Source: an uncultured Clostridia bacterium (lineage in GTDB: Bacteria > Bacillota > Clostridia > Oscillospirales > Oscillospiraceae). Taken from it: a stretch of DNA of 16,949 nucleotides. Shown here piece after piece: positions 1-5,643 of this stretch (its first letter is position 1; each line of letters begins with the position of its first letter). The notes below the pieces were generated by a model. That model had not been told where the DNA came from. It saw nothing but the letters and a program-made list of their open reading frames with translations, and made no database searches. The stretch lies in NCBI GenBank assembly GCA_946187475.1, contig CAMHRJ010000013.1:1-16949 (forward strand), read 5' to 3'. The translations under genes were made by a program, and so were the position numbers.

Positions 1-191
1 AGCTCCTTTGCAGCAGCCTCGTCCGTGACGCCGACCATGGCGGGATGCAGCCGCCGGGCCTGCTCCTCGGCAAGCCGGACGCTGCGGTTGGTGGTGATGG
101 CCCGCACCCGCAGGCCCAGATGCTCCGCCACGGCCACGGTCTGACGACCGATGCTGCCGGTGGAGCCTAAAATGGAAATGGAACGTACCAT
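1..191 (-). CDS. dxr: 1-deoxy-D-xylulose 5-phosphate reductoisomerase (N-terminal part, cut by window edge)
   Basis: Only the first 63 codons are in the window. The protein begins MVRSISILGSTGSIGRQTVA; GSTGSIG at residues 9-15 is the NADPH-binding loop typical of DXR, followed by a Rossmann-like beta-alpha-beta pattern (VRAITTNRS, then LAEEQARRLHP). DXR makes 2-C-methyl-D-erythritol 4-phosphate, the committed step of the MEP isoprenoid pathway. The ATG at 189-191 is preceded on the minus strand by AGAAAGG, an acceptable ribosome binding site. It follows cdsA in the same direction, the usual clostridial order (uppS-cdsA-dxr), but about 280 bases filled by a palindromic repeat cassette separate the two. 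Catalytic residues lie outside the window, so activity cannot be judged. The family call rests on the N-terminal motif plus synteny. Confidence 0.93.
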   Translation of the reverse strand, partial: MVRSISILGSTGSIGRQTVAVAEHLGLRVRAITTNRSVRLAEEQARRLHPAMVGVTDEAAAKE

Positions 192-256
192 GTGATTGCC
201 TTTCTAAACAGTGTGGAGTCGAATGCGTCTCCGATCAATGTCAAATAAGGATTTAA

Positions 257-435
257 CGGGGGAGATTGTTTTACGTCGCACTACAATCTGTGCTCGTAGG
301 GGCGGGGCTTGCCCCGCCCGATTACACAGGCATTGGTCCGGCGGGAGGGGCAAGCCCCTCCCCTACACTCATTCATATTATGCGAAGCGAAATTCCACAC
401 GGGCGATTCGTGAATCGCCCCTACAAATATCAATT
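257..435. repeat. Palindromic repeat cassette A (dxr-cdsA gap)
   Basis: The gap between cdsA and dxr is mostly repeat. Left boundary word TTTACGTCGCAC (270-281); GC stem GGGCGGGGC-TT-GCCCCGCCC (300-319); second GC stem GGGAGGGGC-AA-GCCCCTCCC (343-362); REP-like palindrome GGGCGATTC-GT-GAATCGCCC (401-420); right boundary word AAATATCAATT (425-435). The first half is nearly the same as 4377-4471, and the REP part recurs at 1717-1736, 4744-4763 and 7518-7537. It contains no convincing gene. If cdsA and dxr are cotranscribed, these become strong hairpins in the mRNA. Confidence 0.85.
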
Positions 436-469
436 TGCCGTTGATGTCATGCGCGGGAGCCAATGCTCT

Positions 470-1306
470 TCACTGCGCAATTACGCTGATGGCCGGCCAG
501 AGGATGACCAGCAGCTCGATCAGCGGCGCGGTGAAGATGGTGCTGTCAAAGCGGTCCAGCATACCGCCGTGGCCCGGCAGCAGGTTGGAGTAGTCCTTCA
601 CGCCGTACTCCCGCTTGATGGCAGAGAAGGCCAGGTCGCCCATCTGTCCGGCGACGCTGCCCAGAAGGCCGTAGACCATCATGGCGAGGAAGTTTACATA
701 ATAACCACAGAGCTTGAGGATCAAACCGTAGAGCAGCGCGCCCAGGATGGCGGCAGCCAGTCCGCCCACAGCGCCCTCGATGCTCTTGTTGGGGCTCAGA
801 TGGGGCGCCAGCTTGTGCTTGCCCATGGCGTTGCCCACGAAGAAGGCGCCGGAGTCGCTGATCCAGACGATGACGAAGGTCAGCAGGATATAGGGCGCTT
901 TGGGCGCGTGCTGGCCCAGGCGCACCAGGGCCGTGAGCATGAAGGGAAACACGATGCCGCCCATGAACACCAGTGCGGGCTCCACGAAGTGCATGCGGCC
1001 GGTCTCCTGCCGGAAGGTCAGCATCATCTCGGCGAACATGACCACCATCAGCAGCCACCCCGCCAGCTTCAGCACGAACTCGCCGGCGCCGAAGACGGTG
1101 CCCAGAGGGATGGCCGCGGCGCAGACGGCGGCATAGACGCCGAAGCGGGTGCGGAAGCGAATGCCCTGGGTGGTATGCAGCAGCTCCCAGCCAGCCACAG
1201 CCGCCATGGCGGCGACCACGATGGCCCAGCCCCACAGGGGCGCGAAGAAGATCACGGCCAGCAGCGCCGGAATGCCGATTCCGGCAACGATCAGTCTGTT
1301 TTTCAT
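470..1306 (-). CDS. cdsA: Phosphatidate cytidylyltransferase (CDP-diacylglycerol synthase)
   Basis: 278 aa, a normal length. It converts phosphatidic acid and CTP to CDP-diacylglycerol at the cytoplasmic membrane, the precursor of phosphatidylglycerol and other anionic lipids. The sequence is strongly hydrophobic, with about eight membrane segments (for example around residues 8-40, 56-75, 82-96, 112-130, 138-150, 180-200, 205-222 and 258-276). The C-terminal family signature is complete: SAIKREYGVKDYS then NLLPGHGGMLDRFDS at residues 228-255, with the K-D, H-G-G and D-R-x-D elements. SPNKSIEG at 171-178 is also typical. The ATG at 1304-1306 has an AAAGGA about 10 bases upstream. It sits between uppS and dxr on the minus strand but is separated from both by repeat cassettes, so read-through or a local promoter is needed. 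Confidence 0.97.
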   Translation of the reverse strand: MKNRLIVAGIGIPALLAVIFFAPLWGWAIVVAAMAAVAGWELLHTTQGIRFRTRFGVYAAVCAAAIPLGTVFGAGEFVLKLAGWLLMVVMFAEMMLTFRQETGRMHFVEPALVFMGGIVFPFMLTALVRLGQHAPKAPYILLTFVIVWISDSGAFFVGNAMGKHKLAPHLSPNKSIEGAVGGLAAAILGALLYGLILKLCGYYVNFLAMMVYGLLGSVAGQMGDLAFSAIKREYGVKDYSNLLPGHGGMLDRFDSTIFTAPLIELLVILWPAISVIAQ

Positions 1307-1379
1307 GTTATCTCTGTCCTTTACTGGTTGATTGGAAGAAAAGCAAGAGGTTCATATTTGTATTTATCGGGGTGGTGGA

Positions 1380-1602
1380 TTTATGCCGCACCCACTTGGC
1401 TCCCTCGGCGAGGAAGCTGTCGAGCGGAGCGAGACTGAGGGAGCGGACGTGAGATTCGGAATGCATGATATTGAGTGCATACAAGCGGTAAGGTTCTCTC
1501 CCTCAGTCACGGCTGACGCCGTGCCAGCTCCCTCGCCGAGGGAGCCGAGACACCATTTTTCTACATTGCAGGTTTATTCCAACATCCCGTTAAATATCAA
1601 TT
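1380..1602. repeat. Palindromic repeat cassette F (cdsA-uppS gap)
   Basis: Part of the 439-base gene-free gap between uppS and cdsA (1307-1745). It begins with TTTATGCCGCAC (1380-1391), matching the left boundary of cassettes A and C, and ends with AAATATCAATT (1592-1602), matching A and D. Inside is a different inverted repeat: GGCTCCCTCGGCGAG (1398-1412) pairs exactly with CTCGCCGAGGGAGCC (1532-1546), and CTGAGGGAG (1435-1443) pairs with CTCCCTCAG (1498-1506). The result is a large stem-loop of about 150 bases with the same outer boundaries but different inner content from cassette A. No gene is visible in it. Confidence 0.8.
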
Positions 1603-1626
1603 AATCGCTTTGTTCGTTTGTTCCTT

Positions 1627-1736
1627 CGTAGGGCGGGGACTTGTGCCCAGCCGGTTATGCATTCCGTGTCCGCGGCGGCCCACAGGTGGCCGCCCTACGG
1701 CTTTTTGTGCGCACACGGGCGATTTGCGGATCGCCC
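1627..1736. repeat. Stem-loop plus REP-like palindrome B (next to uppS 3' end)
   Basis: CGTAGGGCGG (1627-1636) pairs perfectly with CCGCCCTACG (1690-1699). A nested stem GGCGGCCC/GTGGCCGCC lies at 1674-1694. It is followed at 1717-1736 by a degenerate copy of the REP-like palindrome, GGGCGATTTGCGGATCGCCC. It abuts the 3' end of uppS (stop at 1746) and lies directly beside cassette F, so two repeat units occupy the gap. A role as a transcription stop is possible, but no U-rich tail is visible. Confidence 0.7.
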
Positions 1737-1745
1737 CTACGGGCA

Positions 1746-2495
1746 TTATTTCACTGCGCCAAATCTGCGGTCTCTTCTCTGGAACTCGATGATGGCGTCG
1801 TCCATGTCCCGCTCGGTGAAGTCGGGCCAAAGGACGTCGGTGAAATAGAGCTCGGCGTAAGCTCCCTGCCAGGGCAGGAAGTTGGACAGCCGCTCTTCCC
1901 CGCTGGTGCGGATGATCAAATCCGGGTCGGGGATGCCGGTGGTATAGAGCAAATCGGAGAAGTTTTCCTCCGTCAGCTCCGGCGCCTCGCCGGCCTTGTA
2001 GGCCTCGGCATATTTTTTCACCGCGTGGAGAATTTCGTCCCGGCCGCCGTAGTTGATGGCCAGATTCAGCTGGCAGCCGTCGTGATGGCTGCTCTCCTCC
2101 CGGGCGTCGGCCATGAGCTGCTGCAGCTCCGGCGAGAGGGCGGTCAGCTCTCCGAAGAAGTCCATGCGGATGCCGTCGCGCTTCATGACGTCGATGGCCT
2201 CAATGATATAGCGCTCAAACAGGTTCATGAGGGTTTTGACCTCGTCGTCCGGGCGCTTCCAGTTCTCGGTGGAGAAGGCATACAGCGTCAGATAGTCGAT
2301 GCCGATGTCCTTGCAGTAGTTTGCGATCTTCCGCACGGTCTCAGCGCCTACGGCGTGGCCCGCCGTCCGGGGCAGACCGCGTTTTTTCGCCCAGCGGCCG
2401 TTGCCGTCGAGAATGATGCCGATGTGCCGCGGCAGGCGCTCGGGATCGAAGGTCGGGACGGTCTCCTCCGCCTTTCTTTTTTGAAAAATAGCCAT
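1746..2495 (-). CDS. uppS: Isoprenyl transferase (undecaprenyl diphosphate synthase)
   Basis: 249 aa, full length for cis-prenyltransferases. It condenses isopentenyl-PP units onto farnesyl-PP to make undecaprenyl-PP, the lipid carrier for peptidoglycan and wall polymers. Diagnostic motifs are present: HIGIILDGNGRWAKKRG (residues 24-40, with catalytic Asp30), FSTENW (74-79), NYGGRDE (148-154), RTSGE (196-200) and RLSNFLPWQ (202-210) leading to the WPDF end. The ATG at 2493-2495 is preceded by CAGGAG at good spacing. It lies downstream of frr and the DUF1304 gene and upstream of cdsA. A long palindrome sits between it and the DUF1304 gene, so it may be partly uncoupled from the upstream transcript. 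Confidence 0.98.
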   Translation of the reverse strand: MAIFQKRKAEETVPTFDPERLPRHIGIILDGNGRWAKKRGLPRTAGHAVGAETVRKIANYCKDIGIDYLTLYAFSTENWKRPDDEVKTLMNLFERYIIEAIDVMKRDGIRMDFFGELTALSPELQQLMADAREESSHHDGCQLNLAINYGGRDEILHAVKKYAEAYKAGEAPELTEENFSDLLYTTGIPDPDLIIRTSGEERLSNFLPWQGAYAELYFTDVLWPDFTERDMDDAIIEFQRRDRRFGAVK

Positions 2496-2515
2496 GTGTG
2501 ACTCCTGTCAAACGA

Positions 2516-2557
2516 CACCGAAAAGGGGGATGAGCTCATCCCCCTTTTGGTTCGGTG
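2516..2557. terminator. Long palindromic hairpin between DUF1304 gene and uppS
   Basis: AAAAGGGGGATGAG (2521-2534) is followed directly by its exact complement CTCATCCCCCTTTT (2535-2548), and the outer arms CACCGAA and TTCGGTG (2516-2522 and 2551-2557) extend the stem after a two-base bulge. It lies just 5' of the uppS ribosome binding site on the minus strand. With only four T residues at the end of the stem it would be a partial terminator or attenuator, or an RNA-processing hairpin. Confidence 0.6.
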
Positions 2558-2560
2558 GTG

Positions 2561-2914
2561 TTATTTTCCCAGGGCGATGGCCGCCAGCGCAGCCGCCGGC
2601 AGCGTGCCCTGCTGAAGGATAATCTTTCTGGACGTGGTGGCGCAGCCGTAGCCCGCTGCGGTCAGCATGCAGCCCAGGAAAAACAGGCAGACGCCCGTAT
2701 CCCGGCGCAGCAGACCCCAGAGCATTCCGGCCCCCAGGAATCCATTATACAGTCCCTGGTTGCCCGCCATGACAGCCGTGTCGCGGAAAAAGCCCTCGTG
2801 AGGCTCCGGGAAAAAGCTCGCGCCCTTTTCCTCCCAATGACGCATCTCGATCACGGCGATCATCAGGCTCTCCGCTGCGGCAAGTCCGGTCAGCAGTTTT
2901 CCGGCGATCTTCAC
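2561..2914 (-). CDS. DUF1304 family small integral membrane protein
   Basis: 117 aa, about four hydrophobic segments (roughly residues 4-22, 47-69, 74-92 and 102-116). The segment AVMAGNQGLYNGFLGAGMLW (47-66), with its NQGLYNGFL core, is the hallmark of DUF1304, a family of small four-helix membrane proteins without an established function; HWEEKGASFF after helix 1 also fits. The start is a GTG (2912-2914) that overlaps the frr stop in a GTGA arrangement, with GGAG just upstream inside frr, so translation is probably coupled to ribosome recycling factor. This gene is not a usual member of the pyrH-frr-uppS-cdsA-dxr cluster. Family assignment is fairly firm; function is unknown. Confidence 0.88.
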   Translation of the reverse strand: MKIAGKLLTGLAAAESLMIAVIEMRHWEEKGASFFPEPHEGFFRDTAVMAGNQGLYNGFLGAGMLWGLLRRDTGVCLFFLGCMLTAAGYGCATTSRKIILQQGTLPAAALAAIALGK

Positions 2915-3465
2915 AGCTCCATGAGCTCCTTTTCCTTGTCGTCGGCGATCTTCTCGACTTCCTTGATGAAGTCGTCGGTCAGCTTCTGCATGTCCTTCTC
3001 AACGTCCTTGAAGTCGTCCTCGGTGATCTCGGATTTCTTCTTCTGGGCCTTGAATTTATCCATGGCGTCGCGGCGGATGTTGCGCACGGCGACCTTGGCG
3101 TCCTCGCCGTACTTCTTCACCTGCTTGGCCAGATCCTTACGGCGCTCCTCGGTGAGCTGCGGGAAGATCAGGCGGATGGCACGGCCGTCGTTCTGGGGGT
3201 TGATGCCCAGCTCGGAGGCCTGGATGGCCTTCTCGATGGCCTTCAGGGCCGAAGCGTCCCAGGGCTGGATCAGCAGACTGCGGGCGTCCGGCGAGCTGAT
3301 GGAAGCCAGCTGGTTGATGGGCGTGTCGGTGCCGTAATACTCCACGGTGATCCGGTCCAGCACGGCGGGGTTGGCCTTGCCGGCGCGGACTGCGGCGAGC
3401 TGCTCCTTGAGAAACTCGCAGGTCTTTTTCATTTTGTTTTCAAATTCCTGATAGTCCAGAGACAT
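2911..3465 (-). CDS. frr: Ribosome recycling factor
   Basis: 184 aa, the standard length of RRF. With EF-G it splits post-termination ribosomes in the cytoplasm. Visible family features are the N-terminal helix with VRAGKANPAVLDRITVEYYG (residues 26-45), the middle beta domain (LASISSPDARSLLIQPWD, 53-70), LTEERRKDLAK (104-114) and VAVRNIRRDAMDKFK (125-139), which contains the conserved Arg132. The tail DDKEKELMEL is typical. The ATG at 3463-3465 is preceded by a strong AGAGGAGGA. It lies 36 bases downstream of pyrH and overlaps the DUF1304 gene by four bases, consistent with one transcript. Confidence 0.98.
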   Translation of the reverse strand: MSLDYQEFENKMKKTCEFLKEQLAAVRAGKANPAVLDRITVEYYGTDTPINQLASISSPDARSLLIQPWDASALKAIEKAIQASELGINPQNDGRAIRLIFPQLTEERRKDLAKQVKKYGEDAKVAVRNIRRDAMDKFKAQKKKSEITEDDFKDVEKDMQKLTDDFIKEVEKIADDKEKELMEL

Positions 3466-3501
3466 GATGCTTCCTCCTCTATGATGAAAGTAACGTTTTG
3501 C

Positions 3502-4221
3502 TTACTTGACCAGGGTACCCACGGCCTGACCCGTCACGGCCCGGAGAATGTTCTCCGGCTCGGAGAGGGCAAAGACGAACACGGGCAGGTGATTGTCCAT
3601 GGCGAGGCTGGTGGCGGTGGAGTCCATGACGGCCAGATGCTGGGCCAGGACCTCGTCATAGGTGATGTTGTCATACTTCACGGCGCTGGCGTCCACCCGG
3701 GGGTCTGCGCTGTAGACGCCGTCAATGTTCTTGGCCAGCAGGATGGCGTCGGCGTCGATCTCGCAGGCGCGGAGCACCGCGGCAGTGTCCGTGGAGAAAT
3801 AGGGGCAGCCGGTGCCGCCGGCGAAGAGGACGACCTTCCCCTCCTCCAGATGCTTGACCGCACGCTGGCGGGTATAGGTCTCGGCAAAGGCGCGCATTTC
3901 CGTGGCGGTCTGGACCCGGGCGGGAATGTCCTTCTGCTCCATGACGTCGGAGACGGCCAGGCAGTTCATGACCGTGGCCAGCATGCCCATGTGGTCGGCG
4001 CGGGAGCGCTCCATATAGCCGCCGCCGTCCTTGGCACCGCGCCAGAAGTTGCCGCCGCCGATAACGACGCCCACCTGGACGCCCAGTTCCCGGCATTCCT
4101 GAATTGCGTCACAAACCTGCGCGATCATATTGAAATCCAGGCCGGTCTTCTTCTCGCCGGCCAGCGCCTCGCCGCTGATCTTCAGCAGGATGCGGTGATA
4201 TTTGGGTGTGATGATATCCAA
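3502..4221 (-). CDS. pyrH: UMP kinase (uridylate kinase)
   Basis: 239 aa from a TTG start at 4219-4221. The enzyme phosphorylates UMP to UDP with ATP and belongs to the bacterial amino acid kinase fold. Motifs: RILLKISGEALAG (10-22), VVIGGGNFWRG (52-62), SRADHMGMLATVMN (73-86), FAGGTGCPYFSTDTAA (133-148) and KNIDGVYSADPR (164-175). I prefer TTG because GAGGGG lies at good spacing upstream and the length matches PyrH of other bacteria (about 240 aa). An in-frame GTG at 4240-4242 would add seven residues but has no ribosome binding site. The position after GGTG is usually Asn and is Cys140 here. It is the first gene of this block; rpsB and tsf are not upstream. Confidence 0.97.
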   Translation of the reverse strand: MDIITPKYHRILLKISGEALAGEKKTGLDFNMIAQVCDAIQECRELGVQVGVVIGGGNFWRGAKDGGGYMERSRADHMGMLATVMNCLAVSDVMEQKDIPARVQTATEMRAFAETYTRQRAVKHLEEGKVVLFAGGTGCPYFSTDTAAVLRACEIDADAILLAKNIDGVYSADPRVDASAVKYDNITYDEVLAQHLAVMDSTATSLAMDNHLPVFVFALSEPENILRAVTGQAVGTLVK

Positions 4222-4255
4222 TGGTATCCCCTCATTTCGCACAATTGTCTGCTAT

Positions 4256-4284
4256 ATTTTAATATAAAACCGGGAAAAAGAAAA
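4256..4284 (-). promoter_or_regulatory. Possible pyrH promoter
   Basis: On the minus strand a TAAAAT (-10 like) lies 17 bases after a poor TTTTCT (-35 like), within AT-rich DNA about 40 bases 5' of the pyrH start. The -10 is good and the -35 matches only half the consensus, so this is a tentative placement. Some promoter is needed here because the upstream neighbour is divergent. Confidence 0.3.
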
Positions 4285-4376
4285 GGGGGTAAATGTGAAT
4301 CTTCAAAAAACATTGCAGGAAGCGGGAAAAAACTTGGTGGAAGGACATTCAAATTGGGATTTGTCGGGAAGATAGA

Positions 4377-4471
4377 TTTACGCCGCACTTCGATGGTGCT
4401 CGTAGGGGAGGGGCTTGCCCCTCCCGTTAACACAGGCATTCGTCGGCGGGAGGGGCAAGCCCCTCCCCTAC
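4377..4471. repeat. Palindromic repeat cassette C upstream of pyrH
   Basis: Nearly identical in layout to the first half of cassette A: TTTACGCCGCAC (4377-4388), GC stem GGGAGGGGC-TT-GCCCCTCCC (4406-4425), the linker with ACACAGGCATT, and GC stem GGGAGGGGC-AA-GCCCCTCCC (4448-4467). The two stems are also complementary to each other, GTAGGGGAGGGG at 4402 against CCCCTCCCCTAC ending at 4471, so a larger hairpin can form. It belongs to the 700-base gene-free stretch 4222-4921. Confidence 0.85.
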
Positions 4472-4541
4472 AAATTCTATTTCGACGCCACCGTTAAAAT
4501 CAATTTGTCAGGGTGTTGGTTTCAGCGCGAAACTTAAAAAC

Positions 4542-4714
4542 GGTGTCATTGCGAGGAGCGAAGCGACGTGGCAATCCGTTCCTTGCAGTACCGGCGAATT
4601 GGTTTCGCAGGATTCAGGCGAATCCGTACAACACCAAAAGATTGCAAGTCTCCACTCCGCCGCCGGGGAATGTGGATTGCCGCACCGTCGTGCGCGACGG
4701 TTCGCAATGACACC
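4542..4714. mobile_element. MITE-like inverted-repeat element, 173 bp
   Basis: The ends GGTGTCATTGCGA (4542-4554) and TCGCAATGACACC (4702-4714) are perfect 13-bp terminal inverted repeats. Subterminal words GGCAATCC (4570-4577) and GGATTGCC (near 4674) also pair. The sequence CGAGGAGCGAAGCGACGTGG after the left end resembles a palindromic repeat I recall from many bacterial genomes, often near other repeats. It has no coding potential that I can support, so it would move only with help from an outside transposase, or it may be an immobile structured repeat. No clear target-site duplication was identified. Confidence 0.65.
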
Positions 4715-4743
4715 TCTTTTGGTGCGCAGCAAAATCCCACACC

Positions 4744-4778
4744 GGGCGATTCGTGAATCGCTCCTGCAAATATCAATT
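4744..4778. repeat. REP-like palindrome D with conserved boundary word
   Basis: GGGCGATTC-GT-GAATCGCTC (4744-4763) is the same 20-base palindrome as at 401-420 with one mismatch in the right arm. It is followed by the boundary word AAATATCAATT (4768-4778). Together with cassette C and the MITE-like element it fills most of the gap between pyrH and the lipoprotein gene. Confidence 0.8.
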
Positions 4779-4787
4779 GATCGTTTA

Positions 4788-4811
4788 TTTACATAATATA
4801 TTTTCTGTAAA
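4788..4811. repeat. AT-rich palindrome TTTACATAA / TTCTGTAAA, copy 1
   Basis: TTTACATAA, a six-base spacer, then TTCTGTAAA: an inverted repeat with one mismatch. Related copies lie at 5520-5543 and 7474-7496. It sits just upstream of the -35 of the candidate lipoprotein promoter, so it could be an operator, or it could be part of the repeat family because it follows the AAATATCAATT boundary closely here and at 7474-7513. Confidence 0.55.
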
Positions 4812-4819
4812 CTACTAAC

Positions 4820-4847
4820 TTGATTCTATCCGAACCGTTTGTATATT
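4820..4847 (+). promoter_or_regulatory. Candidate sigma-70 type promoter of the lipoprotein gene at 4922
   Basis: TTGATT (4820-4825), a 16-base spacer and TATATT (4842-4847). Both boxes are close to consensus and lie about 75 bases upstream of the start codon, with no competing gene between. Confidence 0.45.
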
Positions 4848-4921
4848 TTCCCTTCCGGCGGGCACAATGGTTTCTGTGAGAACAATCACCCTGCGCCGAA
4901 GGGCGCAGAGGAAGGAGACGC

Positions 4922-5464
4922 ATGATGAAACGAATGATTCCCTTGATGCTGGCGCTGGCAATGCTGGCCGGCTGCGGCATGATGAAGCCCACGGAGACCC
5001 CCACGCCCACGGAAGAACCGGAAATGCTGGAAACCATGCCCCTGGACGCTTCGGAGACCGGGATGCCCGAGGTGCCCGAAATGGAGGAACCCAAGGTGGC
5101 CGACGCACTGGACGCCATCCGCGACTACGACCCGGAACACGTGGACAGCGCCGTGATGCGCTACGCCGCAGCGGCGCAGCTGCTGACCTTCTGCAAGAAC
5201 ACGGAGCGGGCCGCCGAGGACCTGAAGGACGAGATCCGCGCCTACTTCAAGGACATGAGCGACACCGAGAAGGCCGACTTCCGGGAGCGCTATGAGGACG
5301 TGGCCGCTCTGGCCCAGAGCATCGCCCGGGGCGATGTGGAACAGAGCGAGCTGGACAACATGCTCCGGGACGCCGACGTGAAGCTGGAGGAGCTGGACCC
5401 CGTGAACTTCCAGCATGAAAATCTCACCGATCTGGACGAGACCATCCGGGACGCGGTCAAATGA
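4922..5464 (+). CDS. Small lipoprotein of unknown function
   Basis: 180 aa. I do not recognise a family. The N-terminus MMKRMIPLMLALAMLAGCG is a lipoprotein signal with the lipobox LAGC (residues 15-18), so the mature protein should be lipid-anchored at Cys18 on the outer face of the cytoplasmic membrane. Residues 22-58 are a Thr/Pro/Glu-rich flexible linker. Residues 59-180 are highly charged and look wholly alpha-helical (VADALDAIRDYD, QLLTFCKNTERAAEDLKDEI, AALAQSIARGDVEQSELDNM), with a single Cys91. The start is one of two adjacent ATGs (4922 or 4925), behind AGGAAGGAG. It is a single-gene unit: its own promoter upstream and a perfect terminator 28 bases after the stop. A helical scaffold or binding role is only a guess. 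Confidence 0.85.
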   Translation: MMKRMIPLMLALAMLAGCGMMKPTETPTPTEEPEMLETMPLDASETGMPEVPEMEEPKVADALDAIRDYDPEHVDSAVMRYAAAAQLLTFCKNTERAAEDLKDEIRAYFKDMSDTEKADFRERYEDVAALAQSIARGDVEQSELDNMLRDADVKLEELDPVNFQHENLTDLDETIRDAVK

Positions 5465-5491
5465 GCCGCGTTTCCCCAGAATCCCAGTTCG

Positions 5492-5523
5492 AAACCGACT
5501 TCTTTGGAAGTCGGTTTATTTTA
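5492..5523 (+). terminator. Rho-independent terminator of the lipoprotein gene
   Basis: Perfect 10-bp stem AAACCGACTT / AAGTCGGTTT (5492-5501 and 5508-5517) with a six-base loop CTTTGG, followed by ATTTTA. It lies 28 bases after the lipoprotein stop codon. Confidence 0.85.
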
Positions 5524-5543
5524 CATAATACTTTTTATGTTAA
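5520..5543. repeat. AT-rich palindrome TTTACATAA / TTATGTTAA, copy 2
   Basis: TTTACATAA (5520-5528) and TTATGTTAA (5535-5543) around a six-base spacer, with one mismatch. It starts within the T-rich tail of the preceding terminator and lies about 35 bases upstream of the patB -35 box. Confidence 0.5.
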
Positions 5544-5576
5544 TATAAATAGTTCCAAAGATGCAGCGTGATTTCC

Positions 5577-5605
5577 TTGACGGAGCAGCGGTTTTCTGGT
5601 ACATT
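5577..5605 (+). promoter_or_regulatory. Sigma-70 type promoter of patB-rubrerythrin
   Basis: TTGACG (5577-5582), exactly 17 bases, then TACATT (5600-5605), about 38 bases before the patB start. The ribosome binding site AGGAGG (5631-5636) follows with 7-base spacing to the ATG. Confidence 0.65.
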
Positions 5606-5643
5606 GATTTCAGGAAGCACTTAAATTACGAGGAGGCAGAGAT

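Noticed and set aside
266..1438. Plus-strand frame of 390 codons across cassette A and cdsA
   Set aside because: It runs through the palindromic repeats and antisense to cdsA; the composition is typical of an antisense shadow and the start has no ribosome binding site.
257..1736. CRISPR array
   Set aside because: The repeats are not regularly spaced, spacers are not of uniform length and no cas genes are present; these are palindromic interspersed repeats.
3481..4497. Plus-strand frame antisense to pyrH extending into cassette C
   Set aside because: Antisense shadow of a strongly supported gene; its end is repeat sequence.
4513..4796. Several short reading frames inside the repeat region 4500-4800
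   Set aside because: They lie within the MITE-like element and REP palindrome, overlap one another on both strands and lack ribosome binding sites.
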